DNA from: Parasitella parasitica
Lineage: Eukaryota > Mucoromycota > Mucoromycetes > Mucorales > Mucoraceae
Assembly: GCA_025201805.1 (NCBI GenBank)
Contig: MU619389.1
Span: forward strand, 1,193-53,982
DNA length: 52,790 nucleotides
Reading direction: 5' to 3'
The notes beneath the pieces are model-generated. The model was given only the letters and a program-made list of their open reading frames with translations, made no database searches and was not told the origin of the DNA. Of this stretch, positions 21,770 to 35,200 are shown in pieces. A program made the position numbers and the translations under genes. The first letter of the stretch is position 1. Each line of letters starts with the position of its first letter.

Positions 21770-22170
21770 TCACCGAAGACAGGTTCGGTAGCGACACTAT
21801 GAGTTGGGATGAAAAAGACAACAGTCCATACAGAACAGAAAATCTTCACTGAAGCAATGGCGTGCACGTCAGTCGATGTTAGAACCAACTATTAATGGTC
21901 TGATGAAAGTAGATGTTGTTATGCCAGAATTGGAAACAGCATCTCACGATCAAAAGAAGGAGTTTGTAGAAAAGTGGTCTCAAACAGACATGGATTATAT
22001 GAGAAACTGCATATTTGTCGATGAATCTGCATATGATATATCAATATGAAGCGAACAACAGCAAGATCTACGAAAAGGATTCCGGCCTATATGATCTGCA
22101 ACCTTTTTCTCATAACGCTTCGACGACTGTAATAAAACCAACTTTGAGTTTTTTATCCTCGATCAGCTGC
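21770..22170 (+). mobile_element. Tc1/mariner-type transposase relic
   Basis: A 57-codon frame from 21876 to 22049 ends EKWSQTDMDYMRNCIFVDESAYDI. The D-E-S after a hydrophobic strand is the second catalytic-aspartate segment of DDE transposases of the Tc1/mariner family common in Mucorales. A frameshift follows, after which MKRTTARSTKRIPA (about 22046-22087) and TTVIKPT (about 22127) continue the typical order. Stops, frameshifts and lack of the N-terminal helix-turn-helix show it is dead. Confidence 0.6.
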
Positions 22171-22608
22171 TGTGATCTTCTTTAAAAACTCATTTTCGGT
22201 AAATCTGCGAGTGTTACATGATATATGTGTATCTATAAGGCTGAGAGATACAGTTTCTTCACGATGACCCATGGAACTGCTGCCGTCATAAACGGAAGCT
22301 TGATATTTTGGACATTCATTGTTATATTGAGATTTACGCAAGATTGGGCAAGCTAGCAAGGTAATGCTCCTTGAAATTAGCATGGTTTTATCATAAAAAT
22401 AAAAATAAAAAAAGGCTTCACAGGGAGGGAGAATAATAAAGAATGACTACAGGGTTTTGTGATGAACAAATGTAATTTACTATTACTAAAATCCAGTTTT
22501 CGACATGCTCGATAAACTCATAGATGATTTCGATTTAGTTGTGGCTTGCTTGATTTGTGAGTAATGCGTATAAGGTTATGGGATGACATGGTGTTATGGG
22601 GCAAATCT
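22171..22608. other. Intergenic stretch
   Basis: No gene recognised. Probably the decayed 3' part of the transposase relic (to about 22380) and spacer. Confidence 0.35.
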
Positions 22609-23600
22609 TCATTTATTGGGAACTGGGCGATTGATGATACAGGCGGCTTGATCAACAATGGAGCTCAATTTTTTCATTGCACAAATAGCTGGTAATAATG
22701 AGGACATTGCATACCGATCTCTGGGCACATTTACTTCTCTGAGAAGAACCATTCTATAAACAAAATCATATACATGATCTATTACGTATACGTTGCAGAC
22801 AGAACCTTTCATGAGAAAGCCCACCACAGCTACATCTTTGTATCCTAATGTGCTTATCTGTTGTAACGAATCCTTGAGCAACTTGGCAAGCTTGATAAAA
22901 TCACCGGACACACTGCGACCACACCTCTATGGCCAGAAGAAGGTGTTTCTCTTGGTTCAAGATTACACTGAAATCGGGACGCTTGTGATGGTTCACGAGA
23001 GAGGGGTCCATAATGGTGAATCTGGTAAATGAGGAAGAGCTCATATTGTATGCACCTAGGCACTTTATAATGAGAGAGTTTTTGAACTAGGCATCAATCA
23101 TAATATATTAATAGTATCGTCTGCAAGTGTTGCCTCGCTAATTGGATGACTAGAGTAATCCATACAATAGATTCCCGCAAATTAAGATGGCATGTATTCA
23201 AGTTGTTCAAATTTTTTCTGCTGCTGCACATCGTCCAAGATACTATCAACATGATTATAAATCACCTTTCTCTGCTGCGTTTGATAAGCAAACTTCTGAC
23301 ATTAGAGCGACTCTGCATCATCGGATATGGCAACTTTATTAATGTATGAGTCAGTGGAGGCATCAGTGAAAGAATCTGTCTGGCTTTCATGCTTTTGACT
23401 TGAGGAAGCTGCTAAATCATCCAAAAGCTTTTGCAAACGCTTCCAAACTAAGATTTTTTGTATTGAAAAGACGCCTTGCAGTATCTGTAGGCCTGGGCTA
23501 CGAGCCGAGCGACGATTAGTATATTCTTGTACGTAGTATGAAGTGTCTAAAAAGATATAAAAAGAGGGTGGCCCTTTACATTTTTCCATGTAGAAAGTTC
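22609..23600 (-). pseudogene. Broken copy of an RPD...EVK nuclease-like multicopy family
   Basis: Three pieces on the minus strand look like one disrupted protein. An upstream frame (23589-23302) contains KILVWKRLQKLLDDLAASSS. A middle piece (about 22990-22922) reads KRPDFSVILNQEKHLLLAIE. A 100-codon end piece (22911-22609) has SGDFIKLAKLLKDSLQQIS, VVGFLMKGSVCNVYVID and YRMVLLREVNVPRD. The PDF...IEV spacing fits a PD-(D/E)XK core, and the KLaKllKDsL plus GfxxxGxxCxxYxxD pattern resembles, from memory, a large Mucorales-specific hypothetical family. After IEV the frame changes by one base and the expected lysine is missing. Stops break the link to the upstream piece. Confidence 0.45.
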
Positions 23601-23785
23601 AAAATCACCTTCTATGGATTTAACAATGTTTTGTATCCTCTGTTGCCGATTTCATGATATATATTTGGAATGCCATAGCTGCCAAGTATACTATTACTAG
23701 AAGCAGATCACCGTTTTAATATAAGCGTATATTTTTTTTTTTTCAAGATATGTACAAAATGAAATATTTAGAAAAGGGTAGATTA

Positions 23786-26237
23786 TTAAAGCCATGGCAT
23801 CCAAGTGCATTCCATTTGTGCCATTTTTTGGGGGTTACTTGCTTGAGAAATGAGATCAATGACATTCTGGCTTATAGGCTTTTCCGAATTGATTGTCTAG
23901 CAAAGATTGAAAATGATGAGCAAAAGCTAAATACACAAACATCACAAGCAAAACTGCTCTTACCTTGTCATTGTCCGTTTTACATGATAAAAATCGCGCT
24001 TTTGCAACGACTTGATTTACATTGGCCTGCACTCTCTCACGGAACTGAGCATCGGTTACTGATCTATGGCTCGACAAGTGCCATGTAATTAGCTCATCTC
24101 TCACAAAAAGACTCAAATACTGATCCAATTCCAAGTCAGGGTCGGTTAAACTACGAGCAGTTGCCATCAAGCAGCTTGTAAAGAGTCCTTCAATACCGAC
24201 AGGAGTGATGTAGTCTTGGATATTGGGTGTGAATCTAAAGGGCACTGTCTCGCCGTTTCCAAGCAATGCATTGTTTTGGTTCCAAACTAATTCAAGAGCA
24301 TGATAAATAAAAGATAAAAAAAAACACACACACAAAGCTAAAGAGCCTTACCAGGAAGTAGTTCAGTCATCCATATTTTTCCAGTTTGCCGAGATATTGT
24401 GATTTTATGAGGAGTTCGATGACCAATACTAAAGATATAAGACATAAATGTGGCTGTCGCGTACTGAGCAATGAATTGCTTTCGATGTGCCCAGTAATCA
24501 GTGTAAGAGCCGAGCGTGCGAAGCATGTACTAAAATATTTGCCAAAGGTCAACTCAAGCAACAAGTGGCATACTAGGATCATACAAACCTTGCTCAAGAT
24601 ATTGGCGGGAACCATACTCTTTGCAATTTCAGCATTGATCTCCATTCTCAAGTTTAATATTTCGGCCTTCATGCCTGACACCTAAAGCAAACATGGTCAG
24701 TCGTCTCGTATATACACACAACATAATGGAACCTTACATCTGTGGTCATGTTTGCATTATTCTTGAGTTTTTCAACAAAGTAGGCGAGTGGATCATCCTT
24801 GTGCATGTTTGAGCCATCGCAGTGATCTTCATAAATGTCGTACAGCGTGCAATAAGAGGGGTCATCTTGCACCATACGAACGTTGGGCGCCAAGGGCACA
24901 ATAGCAGGCAAATGGAATTGCAAATTCCTCACTCGGCTTTCTTTTTTGCGCTCCAAGACCCCGTTCAATAGTCTAAACAGCTGCATCAATCTCTCCTCGC
25001 GACGGAACTGGCGAGCAGCAGGGTTTTGTATGATAAACGGATGAAGACTACCATCATTACCACGAATAGTCAAACGACGGAAGCAGTTTCCATAGCTACG
25101 AACCACCTCCACCTGAGGCAAAAATCGGTCAATACGCAAAAAGTCATTCGCGTTGTCCTTGAGCAGCAGATATTGCCCTGGAATCTCGACATCGTCAAAC
25201 TTTTGATGCTGGAATTCAACCAAGTAATGACTGCAGGCCTCTAGCTTTTGTTTACGAGGTCGAGCGTCCAACATGGCTTCAAATTTGTCACGCCATAATC
25301 TCAGTTTGGCAACGTACTCTTCCAAGTCCAACTTGGTTGTGGCAAAATCGTGTACAAATGCTGCCCTCATGTGTCCTGGGTACAGACTATCAGCAAAGCG
25401 TGCTATGTTTCCAATCGTCGCAGATGTCAACTGTAGCGTATCATTAGGATTTGTTAGGCGAGAGAGCAATTGCTGCAGAAATTAAGCTTGTGAATTAACA
25501 TTTTTTTTCTTGGGAACCTTGTTTTTTTTTTTTTTTTTTGGTTACCTGAGCTCCTTCGTTATATAATGCTACGACAAGGCGGTACATATCTTCGTCGGCT
25601 TGAGGCTTGAATTTGAGCTGGATTTGATCTACCATGGTTTCCATAGATAGCGCTAGCAATGGATATCCAGTTTTAAGCATAGCCATAATTTCATCCAAGG
25701 GATGTGCTGGTGGTCCTGACGTGGTTGGTGTGCCTGGAACAGTTGGATTGCTAGTGGCAGCAGAATTTGGAGTAGAGGTCGCACCGGAAGTAGCACTACC
25801 AGTAACTGCAGCGCCGGTTTGAATAGGAGGCGGAAGCTTCGAAGTAGCAGCAGCGGGCGTAGACTCTGGTTTCTCATCAGAAACAGAAACTTCCTTCTTT
25901 TTATCAGCGTCTCCTTCCTTTTCTGATTTGATGGCAGTTTCCTGATCAGCTTTGTTGCCTGTAGCATCAGTAAGCGCATCACCTTCCAAAACCTTCCCCT
26001 TTTCATTATCAATATCCATGGACTCGGTTTTGGATTCATCTCCTGCAGACTCTACGGTTTCATCCTTTGGCTTTTGATCAGCATCTTCTTCTGCCAGCTT
26101 TTCATCCTTCTTTTCCTTGTCCACAGAATCTTCCGATGCAGGGCATGCAACCGCTTCCTTTTGAGATGTTTCTGATTTATTGGTATCCGTAGAAGACGTT
26201 ACTGCAGCGGCTGTCTGGGTAGAAGCTTTTGAACTAG

Positions 26238-26270
<33 letters not shown>

Positions 26271-29200
26271 TTGACTTCTTCATCATTTCTTCTTTAGCAG
26301 TACGAAGTTGAAAGTGCAGTGCCTACGATAATAAGGATCAATACAATGTAAAAAAAAAAAAAGTCCCAAATAACATATTGCTTGCCTGAGGAAATTGCTT
26401 TGCAATCCTAATCAAAATAGCACGGGCATGCTTAGCTTCTCTTTGCTGCAACCCCATCAAAAGTTGAGGGATGAATGTAACCCAGTACCAAACAGGCCAT
26501 TCTCCTTTATAGCCTTCAAAGGCACGAGAGATTGTGCCATTTGCATCATCCAGACTAAGCAACCAAAGAACACGCAAAAGATACTTTCTGGCCTTGGAGT
26601 TTTTATAGATACCAGCCGCTTGCAAGTAGCAGCTGACTGCATTGTTTGCCCAACTCAAATCTGCTGGATTCTCCCTGAGTCTTCCGTCATTATACCTACC
26701 CCACTCTGCCCACGCTCTAGGCAGAGATAGGTCGATTTGAACAGCGTTAACAAACGCCTCGTTTGCTTCGTTACATTGATTCAGCTTGGCGAGGAACTGG
26801 CCCTTGAGAGTGTAGAACTCTGCCTTTTGTTGCAGAGAAAAGTAGTTGAGGTTGGTGTTTGTGATGACGTCCAAACCGGCAGCCAGCATGTTGGGATCAT
26901 GATAATAGCATTTGGCTTGCTCACGCAGCTTCAAAAAGGCCTCTTGTATCTCAATGTTGGGCAAAGTGTAGATCTTTGTCAGCTGGCTGATGCAGACATC
27001 GTTTAGCTTGTGCTTTCTTGCAATATGAGCAAATCTGTTGGTGATCCAGGCTGTCTCGTGGTATCCTCGGTAGGCAAATGAGTTTCCGTTCTGTCCGTTG
27101 GCTTGATTTATCTGGTTAGGAAGCATGGGAATGATGGGCACATACGCACGGTTGATGGCGTTAAAGACGTGTCGACGCCAAGCAACTGTGTCGCTCCACA
27201 TGTTGATATCGTCCCAAGCATTTGGTAATCGTTCACGCCAAGTGCCCAAGATACTCTTGAGCTCGTTTGAACGCTGCTCCAGGTTCTGGACATTGGTGGT
27301 CACCAAGCTGGAAAACACTTGGCTCGCTTCATGCAGTTCGAGATACTGCTGGAACACTTGGAGTAGAGGCAGATGGCTCTGAGACACAATGCGAGGTAAA
27401 GCGTACCACTTTTTCAAAGACAATTGAACGCCTTCCTCGCAAATACGTGTGAACTCGACCAACCTGTCATCTGTCGTTTGCGATTTGATCAAGGCCAAGA
27501 AGGCTTCCATTGCCTTTTGACGTGGCGTGGGTGTTTCCGATATCTGAGCAACCGACTGTTCCAAATTTTCACGCTCTGCTGCCCAATCAGACAATCGCCA
27601 GGCACAATCAAGCAGCAGCTTTGTGTTGCCGTCGTGCCTTGACAGGTCGGCAAGAATATCCCACTGCTGCAGCTTTTGCGAACAGGAAATCCAGTGATCT
27701 TCCCAAAGCATGTACTCGGATTCAGTAAAGGGAAGGACGCCACTGCGCGCTTTGATTTGGGCATTTTCATACATGGATTGCGCTTGAGACCAGTTGCTGA
27801 TTTGCTCGTACGAAACAGCCACGTTGGTTTCCGCATAGGTGCTGCGACGTCTCCATAAGCCATAGAACATGTCGGTTTCGTCCAATTCAGCATACAGATC
27901 AGACAAGGCGTCCAGCGTACGCTCTTTGTTGTTGATGTCGTCCTTTGAAGATTCCGCAATACGGCCATGCAAAGCAGATTGCTGCAGAATTTCCATGGAG
28001 GTATGCCAGGCGTTATGCGTCTTACCAAGATACTTGACGAGATGAGGCGGAAGTTTGATGAGCGAGGTGGTGTTTGCTATGCCAGTCAATAAGGCCTGAA
28101 CAACGTTGGGGCGCAGTTCGGCCTGCTTGTTGTGGTAATCTTTAGCCAACAGATTAATAACAACCTTGGTCATGTCATGTTGTTCAGTGCTGGTTAAGAT
28201 GGACCAGCACATGGGAAACAGATCCACCCAGAGCCTGAATGCCGTGTCAGCATCGAGGTACTGCAGGTAGCGAGTGCTGGTAATAGCGCTGTTGACATCA
28301 GAAGTCTGCAAACCTTTCAAAAAGTCTTGGTGTTGTTGGACAATGTCATTGAGTTCGGACGGAACATCCATCTCTGTAGGCTCAGCTTGGTTGCCGACGG
28401 ATTTGATGGATTTGATTTTGAGCGTATGAGGCGCTACTATGTGTGGGTTAACTTTGATCGCACCAAACAGCATATCCAGGGCCTGGTGGATCCAGAAGGT
28501 GGTGGATAGAGATTCCCAATTTTGGACGCCCAGAATATAGTTCAAGCGTGTGTATGCTGTGCGGCTGATGCTGCGATCAAAGACACGCATGAACTGACAA
28601 CGAATCTGGGGGGTTTCATTCCGAGTGCCCAGCAAGAAGGCCTGTTCCAGACGAACGGTTAATTCAGAGCGAGCAAACGAGGGATTGCTGTAAATCTTGA
28701 TGACCAGATCGAGATAATCGTCAGTCAAGCTTGAGTCGTTGCGGCTCTCCAAGCTCATCATCTTGACCAGCAAACCAGCTTTTTCCTTGACAGTAGGGAA
28801 GGTCTCTGTCTTGTTGAGAGTCCATTCTGTCAGCATGTCCAGAATGGCGTGCAGCAGCTGAACGTCTGGAGACTTTTCTATCAGCTGGATGAGACATGTC
28901 AAGAACCAGCGACGCTGATCGCCAAGATGTGAGATTCTCTTCTTCAAGAGGTTGAGGCCCAAGATCAGCAGATTCACCTGAGAATCATGAGCAGTCAATG
29001 CAGACGCAGTGGATGCAGACGTGATGTGGTCTTTTGTGAGCTTTTGAAGCATCTTGACAATGCCAGGAACAAAGGGGTCAAGTTGCTCGTTGCGCCCGGT
29101 GCTGGCAGCTTGGAGTAGCTTCAAGACGGCGTAAATATTGTTCATACTAGCCATTCCGTCTGTAATGGTAGAATCGACGAGTGAAACAAATGCAGCTACA

Positions 29201-32200
29201 TCAGGATGCTGCGGCTCTTCTCTATTTTCAGCGCTCGTCGTTTGATTAATGGCACCGAATATGAGCGATAGCACCTGTTGAAGAGCGGTATGAATGCGAA
29301 CGTTATCGGATTTGATGCTATTTTCCAGCAAGCGGAAGAGCTGGTTCATGTTCACAATGAACCATTCGTGCGGCTTATGAGCAATATCAATCGTCAATAT
29401 CTCCAGCGCACTGCAGACACTGGATACCAAAATCTCGTTCATCTCTTTGACATTCAGCGTACGCTCCAAATGAGTAAACTTGATGTGAACATCAGACCAG
29501 ACTCCAGGCTCCAGAAACTTTTTGATGAGATTCAGCACGCGCTGGACGAGTCTTTTTTGAATCATGTCAGAAGGATTGTAGACAGTGCATGCCAAACGCA
29601 CAAGGTAGCCGATAGTATTCTCTCTCAAAGTAAGCGTAGGGATGTACTCTTTGCTAGCCGCAGCATCCGATGTAGTGCTGGTTGATAGAGCCGCAGCCTT
29701 AATTTCACCGTCAGCACCTTCGGCCTTGCTCTTCTTTGTAGGCGTATCAGGCGCAGAATCAGCCGAGCGTTTGCCAGATGGAGACAAGGGTGCTTGCTCC
29801 TCTTCCTTCTTCTTTGGCATGCTCTTGATGCGAGTCTCTTCCCAGCTGAGCACCAATTCGGCCAATTCGACAGTGAGTAGCTTGTTTTCAGGCGTTGCAT
29901 TTTGGAGTAGACCGAGTTTGGGAAGAGCATTGATGATTTGAGGCAGGAAATGCTCGCGATAGTCATAAAAGAGCGTCGGTTGACGTACCAGGAGCTGGTA
30001 CACATTGACCATCTGCGAAATGCTATGCGTGTCTTCCACTATGACCCTGCGAGTCAGACGGATCCACGTAGGCACTCTTTCGTTGGCGGCTAAAGGCACA
30101 CGCTTGGGAAGCACAGGCGAAATGATATCCAGGCCCTGCTTCACCAGCGTACGAGCCTCAGACAAATGAGCGCGCAAAAGCGCAGCATATATTTGGATGA
30201 CGATCTTGCTTGGAGTCTCGAAAGCAGTGATGAAGCGGGCAATGAGGACGTAGGCTGCTTGTTTGCAGGTAGCGTCCTCCAAGCGCAAATAATGCCAACC
30301 AAACTTGATGACATCCTTACGCATGTCCGTCATAAGCTGGGGCGCGTATTGGATAATCATGGCTGTCAACTGAAGCAGCTCGATACGTAAAGAGTCCTCT
30401 GCATACTGATCTTCATCGCCAAAATCAGAGGAAAAATTCCCCCAAATCTTGCCATGCAGTTGCTCCATCATCTTGGAGTCAAGTACCTGAGCACAGTTGC
30501 CGTCTTTTCTCGTAATGGTCACCAACAGGGAAGGGTTAATGACATGGCGCAGCATCATCATGCGCAAGTAAGGCGGCACAGAAATGTCAGTGTATTGCTG
30601 CAAAAACCGTTCGACGATGAGTCTCTTTTGCTCGGCAGAGTAGTTGAGGGCAACATCGTTTAAAAAGAACTCACGCAGATAAGAAAGATCCATGACAGAT
30701 TCCTGTGCAAACAGAGCAGCCACTTCAAACGTAACTTCAATGTTGTCTGGATTAAGACGCAGATACACAATGAATATCTGAGACAGGTACATGGATTCAT
30801 GGGTCATTTGAAGGCCATGCTCGTCGTCTTTTTTCATAATGTCAAAGCGAGCAGGCGAACGCCATAGCGCCAGTAAGCTCTCCAAAAGCTCATGCTGGCC
30901 CAGCAACCAGTTGGGGTTGTTGGCAACGATTTCGCGCACGATGAGGACACCTTGGTAATGCATAGTGGCATTATCGGCGACCTGAAATGTCTTTTCAATC
31001 AACATTTTGGGTGATTTTGCTACTTCATCACGAAGCTGCTCGGCATTTTCTGTGCTGAGCACATCAATGAATAGATGGCTATGGCCAGGCTGATCCAAGC
31101 GATCGTAGAAATAGGCTACTGTTTCAGCAGGATACCGGTTTAGATACTTGATTAGGTTGGGTCTGAAGGGGCTGGAGATGGACCGGCGAAGATGACCCTC
31201 CATTTCCAATACAACCGTAACCAAGTCATCCAAAAAGATGTGAGCAGCAGCAGGCAACAGATGAAAAATATTCAAAATAGCAACGATAATCTTGACTTCA
31301 TGGTTCTCGCTTAGGTTCTTGCTGGCAGCCTCCTGCAACACCTTGGGTTCAGCCCACTGTCTTAGATGGTCCAACAGCTTTTTGCCAATCTCCACCTTGA
31401 AGTAATTTGTCAGTAACTCAAGCAACCGAGCAAGGCCCTCGAGACCAGCAACGCTCAACGTCTTGTGGTTGGATAGAGTGGTCAAGATGGGACGAAGACC
31501 CTGCTGAAGCAGCTCTTTGGGCAGTTTGTGCTGTTGAGCAAGAACTTGCTTAAGTCCACGATGCGCCGCCTCCACTACCTCGGGCGCCTTGGAATAAAGA
31601 GACTTGAAGAACACTTGGATGATACGAGCGCGGGTATGTGTTTGACGCTGGTTTGAGAAATCAGAGCAGGCCATTGCTGCCGACAAGAGTTTGATGCACA
31701 CAATGCGAAGGTTCATCAAAGAGGTTGCATTCTTGTACTGCGAACTTCTGCTGACCAGAGCCTGGTCTTCTGCATCGGCAAGCGCCAACGCCTCATGAAG
31801 CAGGCGAATCAGCTCGTCGTTAAAGTCCAAGAAAGGCGGTCTCAGCGTGAGGCAGTAGGTGATGGCATCAATGTGGCCAATTTGCATGGCAAACGGAAGG
31901 GCGCGAAGTGGTTTCGCAAAGATAGGAGCTACCAGGCGCTCTCTAACAGGAGCCAGAAGCTCAGTTACTTCATTGCCGGTCAAATCAGCAAGCAGCTGGA
32001 ACGAAGACTGGATCGTTTCTCGCACGGCACTATTCGAGTTTGACAGTTCGCTCAACAGCAAGGCAATTAGGTTCTGGAATTTTTGCTGAGCCTCCTGTGA
32101 TTCATCGTCTTCTGGGCGGTTACAGACCTTGAGGACGTGCGAGAGCGTTTGCGTCGCTTCTACCGTATTCACGTTGGCCATTTCAGGAGACGCGTCCTTG

Positions 32201-35200
32201 AGGACAAACAACAGAGAGCGAATAAAGTCAAGCTCATGCTCGCGCATCCATTTGGTGCCCATATCAAGCTGTGAGCTGATGATGGAGATGCCCAGACATC
32301 CGCCACGTTTGCTGAACCACTCTTGTTTGTAGCAGCAAGAGCCAAACTGCGAAGCGAACACACGAAAGATGGGCAGCTGCCAAACATAGTCCTTGCTGCC
32401 CAGCACCCTGACGGCGGTATCAAAGCACAGTTGCACAGACTCCTCAGCACGAGCCTTCAGCTTGGCATCTTGAGACGAGATGACCTTGACGATAGCGTCC
32501 ACCAAGATTGTCGTATTCAAACTTTGCACTGAGAGCCTTTCGTCCAACATGTCTGACAAAGGCTTGGTTTCAGTCTCCTTGGCCTCGATAGCCTCACCAA
32601 TGTGCAATAACATGAAATGGCGACAAATGTTTTCAAACAATGGCCAAGCGTCGTCAGCAAGTTCGGCAAGCGTAGACGCCTTGATGATGGCAACCAGCAT
32701 AGTTCGCAGTGAGTCTTCTTGAGCAACGCGTTTTGAGAGATATTTGATGTATCCGTTACCAGCCAACCTTTTAGGTTTCAAGCCAGACTCGGAAAGCGCA
32801 TCACCAACAACAGTGCTCTCGCCCTCAGGCAGCTTTTCAGAGGACGATGATGATGATGCATGCATGCCCACATCCTCATCCACGTTTACGTCCACGTCAA
32901 CGTCAGCGTCAGCGTCAACGTCTACGTCGACATCTACATCTACATCCATATCTACATTGACATCCACATCCATATCAGTAGCTATTTTCTCGTCGTCCTG
33001 TTGCTTGGTCTCTTGCTTTTCACTAGTCGTAGAAGTGATCGCATCTGATTGCAAAAGATGCCCCTTGATGCGTTGATACAGTGATTGAGCCAGGTTATCC
33101 GGGCCTTCATCTAATTCCAGTATCATCACAATGTTGGCCTTGAGGAATTCATAGGCCTGCTTCTTGTAGAATATATCTGCGTCTCGCTTTTCCAATGTAT
33201 TACAAGCAACATGCAAGCATTTATCCAGCGGAAGCGTATGCGGTGTACTATTGGCATCAAACACGATCTCTACTGAAACACCGCTTTCGATGCGCTTGTC
33301 ATAATCAAGCTCTGGAGGCCTGTTGAGCATGCGTCTATTTCTACCTCCAAGCTTGCCTAGGATTCGCATGGCCACATGGGAATGCTGTTGGCTATACGGC
33401 AAAGGACGTAGATGGCTCCACAGAGCGCTCATCAGCTCCTCCATCACGGGCGCCATGATTTGGTCCAAAAACTCGGGGTTCAAGTTGTCATTACAGAGCT
33501 CCATGGTCCTTAGACCTTGACTGACCAGCTCTTGGTCTGCTTGCAGGGCAATAACCAGCGGTTTCATCAGATATGGCAGGTAGGGCAACAGAGTACTCAG
33601 CCGCACAGGCACAGCTAAACATAGCTCGACAAACAGGTTTCGCATCTCGGTGCGATGTGCCAGCGTCAATAGAGAGTTTAGATTTTCGAGCAACACCTGC
33701 AAAAGGGGAGACACCTCCTTGTAGAGCAATTCAAATCTTCCGCCGCCAATGCTTTTGAACAGCAGGCGCAATAGCAAAAAGTAATTTGCAGGCTCCTTGG
33801 CTTTGGCAGAGAGTTTGAAGCAGGATGTTACCAGGTTTCCGAGGTATGGCTGCAGAATGACTTCATTCATATCTGGAAAGAGGTTGATCGCCATGAAAGC
33901 CAAGCGAAACAGATGGAGCATAACGGCCGAGTAATGCATCTCCTGGTTGCCCAGATGGTCGATACGGTCAATCAAGAAACGAAGCAGGATAGCAGCAAAG
34001 CCTTGAGAAGATATTTCGTTCACGAGAAAGTATTGGGCGATATTTACCAGCGAGGTATTCACAAGCATGCGATTAAAGAAAAAGCTCGTTTGGGACACAA
34101 AAATCTCCTGGAATACGGCCGGGTCGAGAAGTGTAAAGACGGTAGCAAACATGTCCAAAATCTCCTTTTCGGCAGCGATCTGGGTGCTGATTTTCAGTGA
34201 TAGCTCGTTGCATCCAATGGCATCTTCCTCGACCTCTTGTTTCTTTGCAATTTCGTTGGGAGGGCATCCGTCAGGGCCGTAGTTATCGATATTGTAATAC
34301 TCAAAACACACGAGCCCTTCTTTAAAGAGTCGTACGAATATACACACGTCTTCCTCAGAAAACCCGCGCGCAAATTGGGCGTAAGATGGCGTGTTCGTAT
34401 CAGCTGTTGGTGCAGGGTTGCAGTGTCGCAAACCAATAAATAAAGGCTTCAAGCCTATAGCAAGATTCTTGAATAAGAACCGTCCATCTTTGACGCCGTC
34501 TTGTTGGGGATCGAACGAAAAAGAAGCTGTGTGGATCGAGCGAAACTTGTCGAAATCAAAGTCGTCGTTAATGATATCCTCCATGTCCGCGTCTTTCTGC
34601 GGTGGTGGTGCATCTGCTTCCGCTTCTGCTTCCGCGCCTGCGCCCGCGTCTGCCTCTGCCTCTGCCTCTGCTTCTGCCTCTGCCTCTACCTCTGTCTCTG
34701 CTTCTGCTTCTGCCTCTGCTTCTGCTTCTGCTTCTGCTGTGTCTTGAGACGTTTTACTCTTTCTAATATGCTGTTTCAAGCAAGATTTAAACTGTATGTT
34801 TAATGCCGCAAACTTGCTCGCAAAGGCGTCCAAAATACGCATCAGCAAGTCTCGACCCTCTTTTTTATTGGGAATTTTAATTATACAATCGATCAGGTTG
34901 AGCAGCAGCTTTCCGCACATGGTCTGTATGCTGGGTGCTAATGTAGGGTCGTGAAGGTTGCGTGAGTAGATGTATACAGTTCGATAGAGCTGGCTAGGCG
35001 TGAGTTCGGATCGAATGTGGTGAACGAGATCTGCAAGCATGCTGTAGGCCAAAGGTCTAGCACAAAACGCAACTTGTCAACACCCTCTGCTGCATATAAA
35101 TTCGCTCTTTTGATCTCTTACCGTAAAGTATCATGCGACGTAACGCCTGTACCAATCAGAACCTTTTCATTAAGCAATAATTCAATTTTTGGCACAAATG

